Of a DNA stretch of 46,914 nucleotides, positions 38,739 through 46,839 are shown piece by piece. This DNA comes from a virus. Positions within the stretch are counted from its first letter, which is position 1, and each line of letters starts with the position of its first letter. The DNA lies in the IMG/VR virus record IMGVR_UViG_3300049795_000028, positions 1 through 46,914 of that record. One strand, written 5' to 3'. The notes under the pieces are model-generated. The model did no database searches, was not told the DNA's origin, and was given only the letters and a program-made list of their open reading frames with translations. The translations under genes were made by a program, and so were the position numbers.

Positions 38739-40993
38739 TCTCGTTGCTCGTAAAGACCCGCAGGGGTGTAGTTACAAACCAAACACAGTTGGTGGACATT
38801 GATGATATGGCAGCGCCACTTGTTGCGGTAGCCTCTGGCCTTGATACTCAATTTACGTTGAGAGAAGGAAAGAAAGGCCCGTTCCCGAATGGACCTACAA
38901 ATACAGCTATCGAAACATACGTTGTTGATCAGACCCTGGCACAGATTGCTGTGCTTGCCGGCAGCATCTTTACTGCGAATGTTACCTCTGTAAAAGGACG
39001 TGCAAAGGCTGGCTCTCCACTGATGGGCTTCAATGCGAAGTTTATCTGTGGAAACATTAAACCGAGTGGAACCGGTTCTATTTTCATGTATCAGGAGGAT
39101 TCGGATCCTGCTCTGGTAGAATATATTGTTTCTCAAAACCCTGCCGCAATTCTTGCGCAAATCACAAATAACAGCGTTTTCACTGGCTGGTCGTTAAATG
39201 GCAACACCAATGGTGCCTTAAAATATATCGGTACGAATGACAATTTTGATTTCCCTGTTCGTGTGAACGGTGTTGAAACATTCCGATTCCTTGCAAACGG
39301 AACAATTCAATATCCTTTGGGTGCTGCGGCAGGTTATGTCCTTACCTCTGATGGTACAGGCATCGCAACCTGGCAACCAGCTCCGGGTGGAGCGGGAGGA
39401 ACTCAAAATTTCCTCGATCCTGCGATTGATTATATCACAACTCCTCCGGTAGGCCCTTCTGTGGGTGACAGATATGTGGTGCAACCGTCAGGCTTAGGCG
39501 CTTGGGTGGGTCACGACAACGAAGTTGCGGAATGGGATGGGGCAGTTTGGACGTTCTATGTTCCGGCTCTCGATGATTATATTTTCACAACACTGACGCT
39601 TAAAACATACAGATTCAACGGTGCTTCATGGGACCTGAATCCCGGCATCGCTATACTTCAAAATGGTAACAGCCTTGGTGCTGGCGGGGTAAGAATCGGA
39701 ACGAATGATAATGCATCGTTATATTTTAAAACGAACACAGCTCTAAGGGCGTTTATTACCAATACTGGAGACAGTCGCTGGTCATCAAACATGCATGTAG
39801 GTTACCTCGTAACTGCTGCTACGGCAAGATTGCACGTTCGTGGGGCCACTGCCGATCTTACAACTTATGCATTAAAGGTTGATAACTCCAGCCCGGCAAC
39901 TTTGTTCTGCGTTCGTAATGACGGGTTTGTAAGCGTTGGCGCTTTGGCTCCGACAAGCGTTGAAAAATTCAACGTGTCCGGCACCACTGCACTGGGAGAA
40001 AAACTGATCGTACTATACTCTACTGACTGGGCAACCGTTGGAGAGAGAGAGCGTTTATACTTAACTCAGGGAGCTTTCTTTGTTCGTGCAAATCAGCACA
40101 CATTTAAGCCTGCTGGTGGTGGTGACTCCGTTATGACCATTTACTCGGAAGGTGGAGCAAATCCAACACTTAACTTCTGGACTGACGTGATCGGAGCAAC
40201 AACGCTTAGTATTACTGGCTTAAATGTTCCTGAGATCACAGCAAACAATACTGGAAGAATTAAGTTCAATTCGAACCTTGGAATAAACGTTGCCCCATCA
40301 CTTACAACAGGGGTTATTATACAGGGGCCTGGCGCAACATCTGCAACCTACGCTTTAGAGGTGACAAGCAGCGCTCCTACAAACCTTTTCTCTGTTCGAG
40401 GTGATGGACATATATTCCAGGGAGTTGTTCCGGCACCAACGTATGACGATCCTCAAGTTTTTGCAAGATTCGTAAATGCCGGATTAATGAGAGCGCTTTA
40501 CTTGGGTGATGACATAGAAAACCACTCAACCGACATTCCGAAATCAACATTGAGAATGGGCAAAGGTGGACAGATAATGTTTTATGCCGATTACGGTGGG
40601 CCTGGGCAGTATAATTACGGTGGATTGATGTACTCAGATTATACAACCGGACTTCTTTCCATTCGTGGCGGAGTTGGTGGGCTGGAGCTATTAGGTGGAT
40701 TCAGCGGAACTCGCGGAGTCCATGTTTCAGCAAGTGGAGAGGTTGGCGTAGGCGGTGCTGCAAGTGGAATCATTGCATTAGCTGTTACTGGTTCAACAGC
40801 TGACAATACGAGATATTCATTTGTTGCTTACAACAGCGCTGCTGCCGGACTTTTGTATGTTAAAAACGATGGAACGATAAGCATGCCTCTTGTTCAAACT
40901 GGAAATGCTGGACTTGTTACAGGTGATCTTTATTTTGACACAGCTGCAAATATTCTCGGTAACGGTGATCTTGTTTGCGGACGTAAAGTTTAA
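38729..40993 (+). CDS. tail fibre with DUF2793-like domain, 754 aa
   Basis: The frame is open from 38651, but the first 26 residues lie in the spanin-like gene, so I choose the ATG at 38729 (MEIISLLVKTRRGVV). A DUF2793-like fibre module is clear at about 230-300: PPVGPSVGDRYVVQPSG, then GAWVGHDNEVAEWDGAVWTF. The second half holds three copies of a repeat, ALKVDNSSPATLFCVRNDG, ALEVTSSAPTNLFSVRGDG and a diverged YNSAAAGLLYVKNDG, typical of repeated fibre shaft or tip units. I infer the main receptor-binding fibre. No chaperone domain was seen at the C-terminus. Confidence 0.8.
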   Translation: MEIISLLVKTRRGVVTNQTQLVDIDDMAAPLVAVASGLDTQFTLREGKKGPFPNGPTNTAIETYVVDQTLAQIAVLAGSIFTANVTSVKGRAKAGSPLMGFNAKFICGNIKPSGTGSIFMYQEDSDPALVEYIVSQNPAAILAQITNNSVFTGWSLNGNTNGALKYIGTNDNFDFPVRVNGVETFRFLANGTIQYPLGAAAGYVLTSDGTGIATWQPAPGGAGGTQNFLDPAIDYITTPPVGPSVGDRYVVQPSGLGAWVGHDNEVAEWDGAVWTFYVPALDDYIFTTLTLKTYRFNGASWDLNPGIAILQNGNSLGAGGVRIGTNDNASLYFKTNTALRAFITNTGDSRWSSNMHVGYLVTAATARLHVRGATADLTTYALKVDNSSPATLFCVRNDGFVSVGALAPTSVEKFNVSGTTALGEKLIVLYSTDWATVGERERLYLTQGAFFVRANQHTFKPAGGGDSVMTIYSEGGANPTLNFWTDVIGATTLSITGLNVPEITANNTGRIKFNSNLGINVAPSLTTGVIIQGPGATSATYALEVTSSAPTNLFSVRGDGHIFQGVVPAPTYDDPQVFARFVNAGLMRALYLGDDIENHSTDIPKSTLRMGKGGQIMFYADYGGPGQYNYGGLMYSDYTTGLLSIRGGVGGLELLGGFSGTRGVHVSASGEVGVGGAASGIIALAVTGSTADNTRYSFVAYNSAAAGLLYVKNDGTISMPLVQTGNAGLVTGDLYFDTAANILGNGDLVCGRKV

Positions 40994-41006
40994 ATTTATA
41001 TATTTG
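40974..41006 (+). promoter_or_regulatory. late promoter, TTTG-N21-TATATTTG
   Basis: TTTG at 40974-40977 (inside the end of the fibre gene), 21 nt, TATATTTG at 40999-41006; 29 nt before the ATG at 41036. Confidence 0.7.
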
Positions 41007-41035
41007 CCACACAACCAAAAAAAACATAACGTAAT

Positions 41036-41443
41036 ATGAAAATCAAAAACGCAAAACTGGGAGACGCTATCGCAAATTTTGAATGCCTGAGAGGCCTTAT
41101 TCTTGATGGAGACATCGCACTGGAAGCAGTGAAAATGAAAAAAGCTCTTAAAGATAAATTCGAAGAGGTAGAAGAAGCAAAAAAGAATGTTATTGAGGGG
41201 CTTGCTGAGAAAGGCGAGGATGGAAAGCCAAAAATAACAGTTGTTGAAGAGGGCCGTCACAAATTTGTTAATTACAGCTTTGGTTCATCGGAGGTTCAAG
41301 CCAAGTGTGGTGAAGAGCTTGCGAAAATTGAAGCAGCAGAAAGTGAGATTCCTAACGGAACGATTTTGTCAGGCCGCATCACTATGATCAAATGCACAAC
41401 AGAACAGCTTGAGGCATTAATAATGCTTACACCACAAGGATAA
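41036..41443 (+). CDS. hypothetical protein, 135 aa
   Basis: N-terminal half is helical and very charged (ALEAVKMKKALKDKFEEVEE), the rest mixed with a beta segment (GRHKFVNYSFGSSEV). It resembles small phage head- or tail-maturation helpers, but no family is recognised. It heads its own unit with a full promoter match and ends in a hairpin (41450-41485). Confidence 0.7.
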   Translation: MKIKNAKLGDAIANFECLRGLILDGDIALEAVKMKKALKDKFEEVEEAKKNVIEGLAEKGEDGKPKITVVEEGRHKFVNYSFGSSEVQAKCGEELAKIEAAESEIPNGTILSGRITMIKCTTEQLEALIMLTPQG

Positions 41444-41449
41444 TAACCA

Positions 41450-41485
41450 TTTATAGGCTCATATAAATTTATGTGAGCCTATAAA
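41450..41485 (+). terminator. terminator-like hairpin after the 135-aa gene
   Basis: TTTATAGGCTCA and TGAGCCTATAAA form a 12-bp perfect stem around a 12-nt loop. The T run after it is short (TTTAT), so termination may be partial and read-through would reach the next genes. Confidence 0.6.
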
Positions 41486-41503
41486 TTTATAAACTCAAAA
41501 AAC

Positions 41504-42106
41504 ATGGCATCAGCAGCTAAAACATATCAGATCGATATTACAACCAATCCGTCAGTTATCTTGCAAACGGCTGAGCCTGTTGCATCGAATATCCCGAGCC
41601 CTATCTCTGTTGCCGCAATAGTTGCTGTTACACCTATTTATTACAATTTCAGACAACCTTCTGGACCTGTTACCGGTGCAATCACAGGATATACCACAGG
41701 TCCTGAAACAATAACGCTTGCCGGAACTTATAATTCTGACCAGATCAAGGCTGGGGACATAGTTGTTATTTCCGGATCTACAAATAACGATGGTTCATAC
41801 ACTGTTATCAGTGTAGCAAATGCCGGAGGAAACACAACCATTACAGTCCTTGAAACGATCGATCCTTCCGTTGTGGATGGAAACGTTACGTTCACCCCTC
41901 ATGCCGGTTCACCGGAAGCAAATGAAACAGGTGCTCAGTTCGGAGAAACTTATCCATACCCGACAATGACAAAGCTGAGATTCACTTTGTACGATGACAC
42001 ATCCCATGAAATCGAATTGCAATCAGTAACAAATCATCCAACCTGGAGCACCGGAACGTTTGCGGCATTACAAACAGCTGCGGCAGCTATAAACGCTCTG
42101 TTGTAA
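41504..42106 (+). CDS. beta-rich hypothetical protein, 200 aa
   Basis: Small-residue and Thr/Ile/Val-rich throughout, with repeated strand-turn patterns (PETITLAGTYNSDQIKAGD, IVVISGSTNNDGSYTVISV, TTITVLETIDPSVVDGNVTF), like Ig-like or carbohydrate-binding-like beta sandwiches of virions. The C-terminus is helical (FAALQTAAAAINALL). Inferred virion protein; no family recognised. Confidence 0.7.
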   Translation: MASAAKTYQIDITTNPSVILQTAEPVASNIPSPISVAAIVAVTPIYYNFRQPSGPVTGAITGYTTGPETITLAGTYNSDQIKAGDIVVISGSTNNDGSYTVISVANAGGNTTITVLETIDPSVVDGNVTFTPHAGSPEANETGAQFGETYPYPTMTKLRFTLYDDTSHEIELQSVTNHPTWSTGTFAALQTAAAAINALL

Positions 42107-42131
42107 AATATAATTTTAAAAACTAAGAACC

Positions 42132-42392
42132 ATGGCAAAAGGAATCGTAACAAACCTGAATATCAAAGCTGCAACAAATGGCTTCACGCTAAGTTATTGC
42201 GTAAAGACAAAACAACCGCTGCAAACGGGGCAAACGTATCAAAATACTGACTACAAAGATGTGGATGAGGTGTTTGCTGATGCGGATAAAGAAAGTCTCT
42301 TAAAACGCATCGGGCAGATGATCGGTGTGATCGAGGCAGGGGCTGATGAGGAATCAGAAGGAACAGACGTTCCAATGTTGTCTAAGGAATAA
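42132..42392 (+). CDS. hypothetical acidic protein, 86 aa
   Basis: Beta strands in the first half (GFTLSYCVKTKQPLQTGQTY), then a helix (KESLLKRIGQMIGVIEAGAD) and an acidic tail. Last gene of the plus-strand region, 20 nt before a two-way terminator. Not recognised. Confidence 0.7.
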   Translation: MAKGIVTNLNIKAATNGFTLSYCVKTKQPLQTGQTYQNTDYKDVDEVFADADKESLLKRIGQMIGVIEAGADEESEGTDVPMLSKE

Positions 42393-42411
42393 TATTGCTT
42401 CTTCATAAAAG

Positions 42412-42449
42412 AAAAAAATCCGAGAACCATAACGATTCTCGGATTTTTT
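42412..42449. terminator. two-way terminator between late and replication regions
   Basis: AAATCCGAGAA, loop CCATAACGA, TTCTCGGATTT (11-bp perfect stem) with A and T runs on both sides, so it stops transcription from both directions. Confidence 0.95.
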
Positions 42450-42466
42450 ATTTGTGTTGATCGATC

Positions 42467-42742
42467 CTATTTGAATGGATCTTCCTCATTCGAGGCATCA
42501 CCTGCCGCAGCAGTCTCAGTAACTTTTGCCGGGTCCCAGATCACTTTGATCTCGCACTCCAGTTTATTTTCCTGAATGAGGGTGATGACATCCTTCATGG
42601 TAACCTTTTGAGCTACCGGAAGGCCCAGCTCTCCGCGAACGGTGTTTACTGGCTTCTTGAGGATTTCCTTGCAGATCGAGTTGAACAGTTCATTACCGTC
42701 CTCATTCGATGCGCTGTCGATTGCTAAAAATTGTTTTGACAT
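42467..42742 (-). CDS. hypothetical protein, 91 aa
   Basis: Helical protein with an N-terminal ELFNSICKEILKKPVNTVRG and a C-terminal acidic, disordered tail ending NEEDPFK, faintly like the acidic tips of SSB proteins. It is the last gene of the replication unit and lies 27 nt after the SSB-like gene. Not recognised; a role with the SSB or replisome is a guess from position. Confidence 0.7.
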   Translation of the reverse strand: MSKQFLAIDSASNEDGNELFNSICKEILKKPVNTVRGELGLPVAQKVTMKDVITLIQENKLECEIKVIWDPAKVTETAAAGDASNEEDPFK

Positions 42743-42769
42743 AATATTTGATTTTACAAGGTTGCTAAT

Positions 42770-43288
42770 TTAGAATGGAAGATCATCTTCCTCACTTGCA
42801 GCCGTAAATGTCTGTCCGGCAGTAGCACCCTTCTGTACTCCAGCACCGTTACCCGTAGCACCATTTGACTGAGCTCCAGCATTTGAGTTTTGAGCCGGTG
42901 GAGCAGACTGAGAAACAGACATCGGAGCCACTTCGTCATCAACGAATACCTCCCAGTTGTGGAATGAATTTGTTGCTGTCATTGTTTTCGCATTTGCAAA
43001 GCTCTTTTTCAGCTTCTTGCCATGCCACTGGATGCGCACATATTTGCCCAGGCGGATCTTATCCATTTCACTGGTTAATACTGTGTCGCCCCACACGTCA
43101 GTATCTTCGCCCGTTTCTTTGTCGGTGAATGTGAATACTGATGAACCATGTTCACCTACATTGTCTTTGCGCCCGGAGTAATATCCGTCAAGATAATCTT
43201 TGTCCGTTGCTGTCGTTCTTTCGTTGCCTTCTGTGTCCTTTTTAGGATTCCAGACATTGCCACTGCCTTTGGTTGATTTAAAAGCCAT
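42770..43288 (-). CDS. single-stranded DNA-binding protein (SSB-like)
   Basis: 172 aa. N-terminal ~120 residues fit an OB-fold-like phage SSB (GNVWNPKKDTEGNERTTATD, VFTFTDKETGEDTDVWGD, then GKYVRIQWHGKKLKKSF), followed by a disordered Gly/Ala/Gln/Asn linker and the classic acidic tip EEDDLPF. The tip of SSBs recruits replication and repair proteins. Not a canonical E. coli-type SSB by pattern; the DDLPF ending and a nearby primase-helicase carry the call. Confidence 0.8.
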   Translation of the reverse strand: MAFKSTKGSGNVWNPKKDTEGNERTTATDKDYLDGYYSGRKDNVGEHGSSVFTFTDKETGEDTDVWGDTVLTSEMDKIRLGKYVRIQWHGKKLKKSFANAKTMTATNSFHNWEVFVDDEVAPMSVSQSAPPAQNSNAGAQSNGATGNGAGVQKGATAGQTFTAASEEDDLPF

Positions 43289-43312
43289 TTTTCGTTTTGG
43301 TTTTTTGGTTAA

Positions 43313-43615
43313 TTAATTTATTGAATTGTCTGCATTATCACTATTGTCGTTGAGCTTCAACGTATCTTTTTTGGGTCGCTTTATTTCGCGGCCCTTGGTA
43401 GTATTTATGTCCACCCGGATGTTACTGATCTCATTGCGGAGATCCGGAAGATGAATATTGTTAATTTCTATCAGCGCTTTACGAACACGCTTTGAAGCCT
43501 GCTCGTTATCCGTCAGCTCCAACTTCGCAATGTCACCCGTGAGAGCTGCAAGCTCCGTGATCACTTTGTTAAGCTTGGGAAGTAACGTCCTTTTTTTGGG
43601 AATCAATGTACTCAT
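43313..43615 (-). CDS. hypothetical helical protein, 100 aa
   Basis: Basic N-terminus (MSTLIPKKRTLLPKLNKVIT) and a long helical coiled-coil-like part, ending in a polar, Asn/Asp-rich tail. It overlaps the HTH-like gene upstream by 47 nt in a different frame and lies 24 nt before the SSB-like gene. No family recognised. Confidence 0.65.
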   Translation of the reverse strand: MSTLIPKKRTLLPKLNKVITELAALTGDIAKLELTDNEQASKRVRKALIEINNIHLPDLRNEISNIRVDINTTKGREIKRPKKDTLKLNDNSDNADNSIN

Positions 43616-43967
43616 CTTTAAGCATTTTTTTTATTTGTAGGGCCTCTTCCGAGAAAACCTTATCATCCTTTACCACAATCACCGTTCGCACGTCCAGGCC
43701 CACTAATTTTGCCATCTCCACCAGCTTGAGATCGTGCAACTCTACGTCCGCATCTCTCAGGTTCTTAATGTTGGCATATCCTTTTAGAAAGGTCTTGTAG
43801 TCGATGCCCACTCTTTTGCAGATATGCATGAAAGGAATGTTATACCTCTCTGCCTGCTGAATGAGAAGCTTGCGCAGCTCATCGGAGTGGTTTATCAGTC
43901 CTTTAGGCATCCAGTCCGATAACCACTGAGGGGCCGAGCCTTTTACCAAAGTCATCGGCTGACTCAT
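43569..43967 (-). CDS. possible DNA-binding (HTH-like) protein, 132 aa
   Basis: Contains a helix-turn-helix-like stretch: LLIQQAERYNIPFMHICKRV then GIDYKTFLKGYANI (residues ~34-67), with following helices. The frame starts at 43967, overlapping the upstream gene by 65 nt; an ATG at 43910 (MPKGLINHSD) would leave only an ATGxxTAA overlap and is an attractive alternative. A small transcription or replication regulator is suggested; no specific family recognised. Confidence 0.6.
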   Translation of the reverse strand: MSQPMTLVKGSAPQWLSDWMPKGLINHSDELRKLLIQQAERYNIPFMHICKRVGIDYKTFLKGYANIKNLRDADVELHDLKLVEMAKLVGLDVRTVIVVKDDKVFSEEALQIKKMLKDEYIDSQKKDVTSQA

Positions 43968-44184
43968 TGATTTTTATATTGTAAAAACCCTCTTTGCCAA
44001 CGGTGGAGAAAAGAGATACCTGGCACATGTCCCCTTCAACCTGAGCTTTCTCCTTATGGTCCTTATGCCATGGGCGGAAGTTCTTGATTTCAGAGATCAG
44101 GATGCTGTCCTGTTCTGTTCCTATGCTGTCGTCTTTCCTGACAACAACCTTTTTTATGGTGATGAATTTTGGCTGAGAGCTCAT
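43903..44184 (-). CDS. hypothetical protein, 93 aa
   Basis: Beta-rich small protein (FITIKKVVVRKDDSIGTEQD, then VEGDMCQVSLFSTVGKEGFY). It is first after the 44210 promoter and overlaps the next gene. No family recognised. Confidence 0.7.
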   Translation of the reverse strand: MSSQPKFITIKKVVVRKDDSIGTEQDSILISEIKNFRPWHKDHKEKAQVEGDMCQVSLFSTVGKEGFYNIKINESADDFGKRLGPSVVIGLDA

Positions 44185-44209
44185 AAATGTCTGTTTTGTG
44201 TAACAGCAG

Positions 44210-44243
44210 CAAAATTATAAAAAGATTCGAGATAACAAACAAA
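44210..44243 (-). promoter_or_regulatory. promoter -7 element TAATTTTG before the 93-aa gene
   Basis: Plus strand CAAAATTA at 44210-44217; CAAA follows at 44236 (18-nt spacer) or 44240 (22-nt spacer). It lies in the only sizeable gap of the replication region and drives 44184 to 42467, which includes the SSB-like gene. Confidence 0.55.
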
Positions 44244-44256
44244 ACTCTAAATAAAG

Positions 44257-44736
44257 TTATTGGCGAACGGGGAGTTTCATGTACTCATCGATCACATGTA
44301 CGGCATCATCAAAAGAGCAGACAAAATTCGCCCAGTAGCCTTTTCCTCTCAGCCGCTCAAGCATTTTTGCCTGCTTATGAATATGCTCATCCTGTTTAAG
44401 CGTCACACCATCCTTGAGGTACACTTCGCTCTTATCCTTTTTCAGCTCCATGCACATGGCTCCATACTTGCCACGCGGCTCCATGATCGTAAGATCAGGC
44501 TGACCCGATTCGGATCGCATCATTTTTGCGATCATCGCCTGGCCCATGTTCATGCGCATGCCGCTGGCTACATCGGAGTTGAATATCGTTCCCGGATAAG
44601 CAAGCCTCACATACTTCGCAACTGAGAGCTGCAACTTTTCCTCATTTTTTTTATTTTTTGGCTTTTTGAACCCTACCGGATTCTTTGGGACCTTTATCTC
44701 TCCGAATGGTAGCTGACTGCTGTTTTCGTTGTTCAT
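44257..44736 (-). CDS. VRR-NUC domain nuclease, 159 aa
   Basis: After a ~30-residue basic linker, the rest fits VRR-NUC, a PD-(D/E)xK-type nuclease found in phages and recombination proteins: EEKLQLSVAKYVRLAYPG (~32-49), GQPDLTIMEPRGKY (~77-90, the Asp), CMELKKDKSE (~94-103, E-x-K) and QDEHIHKQAKMLERLRGKGY (~112-131). The catalytic D...ExK set is present. A Holliday-junction-type or flap nuclease in replication is the usual guess. It overlaps the 62-aa gene upstream by 86 nt. Confidence 0.85.
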   Translation of the reverse strand: MNNENSSQLPFGEIKVPKNPVGFKKPKNKKNEEKLQLSVAKYVRLAYPGTIFNSDVASGMRMNMGQAMIAKMMRSESGQPDLTIMEPRGKYGAMCMELKKDKSEVYLKDGVTLKQDEHIHKQAKMLERLRGKGYWANFVCSFDDAVHVIDEYMKLPVRQ

Positions 44737-44839
44737 TTTCGAATTCTTTGTATAATGTTTCCGGAGTGTTCCGGTAGTAATATATTTTTATGTGGCCCGA
44801 TCTCAGAGCCCACTTCATAAACTCCAAATCTTTTTTCAT
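44651..44839 (-). CDS. hypothetical basic protein, 62 aa
   Basis: N-terminal helix (MKKDLEFMKWALRSGHIKIY) followed by a very basic, polar tail (RRDKGPKESGRVQKAKK). It starts 2 nt after the primase-helicase stop and overlaps the nuclease gene by 86 nt, covering only that gene's linker. The unusual overlap lowers confidence, but the tight junction with the primase gene supports it. Confidence 0.55.
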   Translation of the reverse strand: MKKDLEFMKWALRSGHIKIYYYRNTPETLYKEFENEQRKQQSATIRRDKGPKESGRVQKAKK

Positions 44840-44841
44840 CG

Positions 44842-46836
44842 TTACCCTATTTTAACCTCCAGCGCTGCGGGGTCAACATCCAGCACCACCATTTCCATGG
44901 GGCGGTTCACCTGGATGATCTTCGACTCAATAGCTCCGGAACCACGCTTGTCAATAAAGCGCAGGTAGAATTTATTTTTTATGTACATAAGATCCCCGTT
45001 TTCCATGTCGGAAGACATCTCATCGATAAGCAGGGAAGTGCAAAACATGGCATCCATGTTATTGATAACCTTGTCCCCGCCACGCACAAACTTCGAGGTA
45101 TCGCGCACATGTTTTTCAATGCCGCCAGATACGTGGATGAGGGCCGCAACGGCAACGTTCGATTCTTTGGCGATTTCTTTCAGCACTCCGGAGTTATGTA
45201 TCGCTGACTTTATCTCGTCACGCTTCACATCTTCCATCTGGGTGAGTCCGTCAGCAATGATCAGGCGCACCTTTTTCTTGAGCTTCGCCTCGATCTTCTG
45301 CACCGTTTTACAAATCGTTTCCTTGTTCCAGCCGGTAGAGCTCACCATCTCGAAGTTATCCTTCAAAATTTCTTTGAGCCTGCGGGCGATATCCGGAACA
45401 TCATCGCGGGTGATCGTTTTAGTTCTCAGCCCACCCAGAAGGTCAAGCTTGAGCTCTTTATTCACCATGCGGTCGAGCAGCTGCAATTCAGACATCTCAC
45501 CATTGAGGTATAGCACCACTTCATCCTTTTTCGCCCCTTCCGCCCCGATGCACTGTACCAAAAGGCTTTTGAAGGATCCACCCTTGCCGATGAATCCATA
45601 AAAGGAGCCTGGCATAAGTCCGCCATTCGTGGCGGCATCGATCTCCGGAACGAGTGAAGACACGCCACCGGTATCTTTGTATGAGTCAATGGCGCGAAGT
45701 AACGCTTCGTCCGCAGAGGTGCTGTCCAGTGAGTTTGTGGAAAGATCATCCTTATGCTTCTTTACAGCCATGTTCATCACGTTGCCTACCTCTTTCTCCT
45801 CCATACCAAAGAAAGAGATGCCAAAGGTTTTAATGAGCTTGGCAATAAGATTTTTCGGCACGTTAGCATTCAACAGCTGCACCGTATCGTTGTAAATCGT
45901 TTCGGACTGTGCATCGAGCCCCAAGTCTTCGGTATGCTCCGGCAGGTTGTTTGCTTCGGTGTTGTAAATGTCAATTGTGTTATGTTCCGACTCCCTGCGA
46001 TAGGAGCTGTTCACCGTTGTTTCTATCTCTTTGTATGGCAGATCGGGATAGGTGTTGTAGATCATCAACATCGCATCGTTGCGGTCAACACCAGCACGAT
46101 TGAGGTTGCAGGAAAGGACGTGAATATAATTATTTCTATTCCCAGCCTCATATTGGTGGTGCCGCTGCGTCCACTGCTCACAAACTTTAAATGCATACTT
46201 CGCATCTTTGCTGATCACATATCCCTTAAACTTCTCCGGGCGCTCATCGAACTTCGCAACGAGTGGGCCGGTAGAAATTTTGTCAGGCTCGAAAGCAAAC
46301 TCCTCACTGTCGGGGTTAAAATACATTTCAGGGTCGTAGGACACATAACAAAGCCTTGAGATGTCTTTTCCTGACTTGTCGAGTGCTACGGCATAGTTGT
46401 TCTTAAAATAGTCCTCCAGAGCCAAAAAAGCACGTAAGTGATTCTCGGGACCTACGACATTCAGAACTTTGATGAGGATCTTCAAACCTGCCTGGCTCGG
46501 AGAGATGAAGCATGCATGTACATGCTTATCCTCCGCAAAGGCTACTTTATAGTGATTCACCTGCGCGGTGGAGAGGCCGTCAATATCCAGAATGATCATT
46601 CCTGACCACTCTTTGAGGCTGTCCATGGCGCGCTTGGTAAAGGTTCCGGCAAAAGTAACGGACGGAAGCATCTTCTTTGACTCCGTGTAACGTTCTTCTC
46701 CACTACTTTCACGCAAGGAGATGAGGTCCTGTATGTCTTGTTGATACTTGCCGCCCGAAATTGCTTTCAATACTTTTGTGTATTCTACCTCCGCCCCAAC
46801 GGTGTCGGTAGAATTTTTATACATGCTTATCTTCAT
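44842..46836 (-). CDS. primase-helicase-like protein (BT4734/VirE-N-like plus RecA-like ATPase), 664 aa
   Basis: N-terminal ~40-190 residues match the BT4734-like domain (EWSGMIILDIDGLSTAQVNH, then HACFISPSQAGLKILIKV and ISRLCYVSYDPEMYFNPDSE), related to primase-polymerase folds and common in Bacteroidota replication proteins. The C-terminal half is a RecA/DnaB-type ATPase: Walker A IGKGGSFKS (~415-423), ESPQxx-like region, and Walker B RLIIADGL (~523-530) with a following LIHVSGG. It should unwind and prime DNA in the cytoplasm. Together with the SSB-like gene it forms a minimal replication module. No DNA polymerase is present in the window. Confidence 0.85.
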   Translation of the reverse strand: MKISMYKNSTDTVGAEVEYTKVLKAISGGKYQQDIQDLISLRESSGEERYTESKKMLPSVTFAGTFTKRAMDSLKEWSGMIILDIDGLSTAQVNHYKVAFAEDKHVHACFISPSQAGLKILIKVLNVVGPENHLRAFLALEDYFKNNYAVALDKSGKDISRLCYVSYDPEMYFNPDSEEFAFEPDKISTGPLVAKFDERPEKFKGYVISKDAKYAFKVCEQWTQRHHQYEAGNRNNYIHVLSCNLNRAGVDRNDAMLMIYNTYPDLPYKEIETTVNSSYRRESEHNTIDIYNTEANNLPEHTEDLGLDAQSETIYNDTVQLLNANVPKNLIAKLIKTFGISFFGMEEKEVGNVMNMAVKKHKDDLSTNSLDSTSADEALLRAIDSYKDTGGVSSLVPEIDAATNGGLMPGSFYGFIGKGGSFKSLLVQCIGAEGAKKDEVVLYLNGEMSELQLLDRMVNKELKLDLLGGLRTKTITRDDVPDIARRLKEILKDNFEMVSSTGWNKETICKTVQKIEAKLKKKVRLIIADGLTQMEDVKRDEIKSAIHNSGVLKEIAKESNVAVAALIHVSGGIEKHVRDTSKFVRGGDKVINNMDAMFCTSLLIDEMSSDMENGDLMYIKNKFYLRFIDKRGSGAIESKIIQVNRPMEMVVLDVDPAALEVKIG

Positions 46837-46839
46837 GGG

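Noticed and set aside
44981-45601. 206-aa plus-strand ORF inside the primase-helicase
   Set aside because: Antisense shadow of a gene with clear Walker motifs; Ser-rich, unrecognisable composition.
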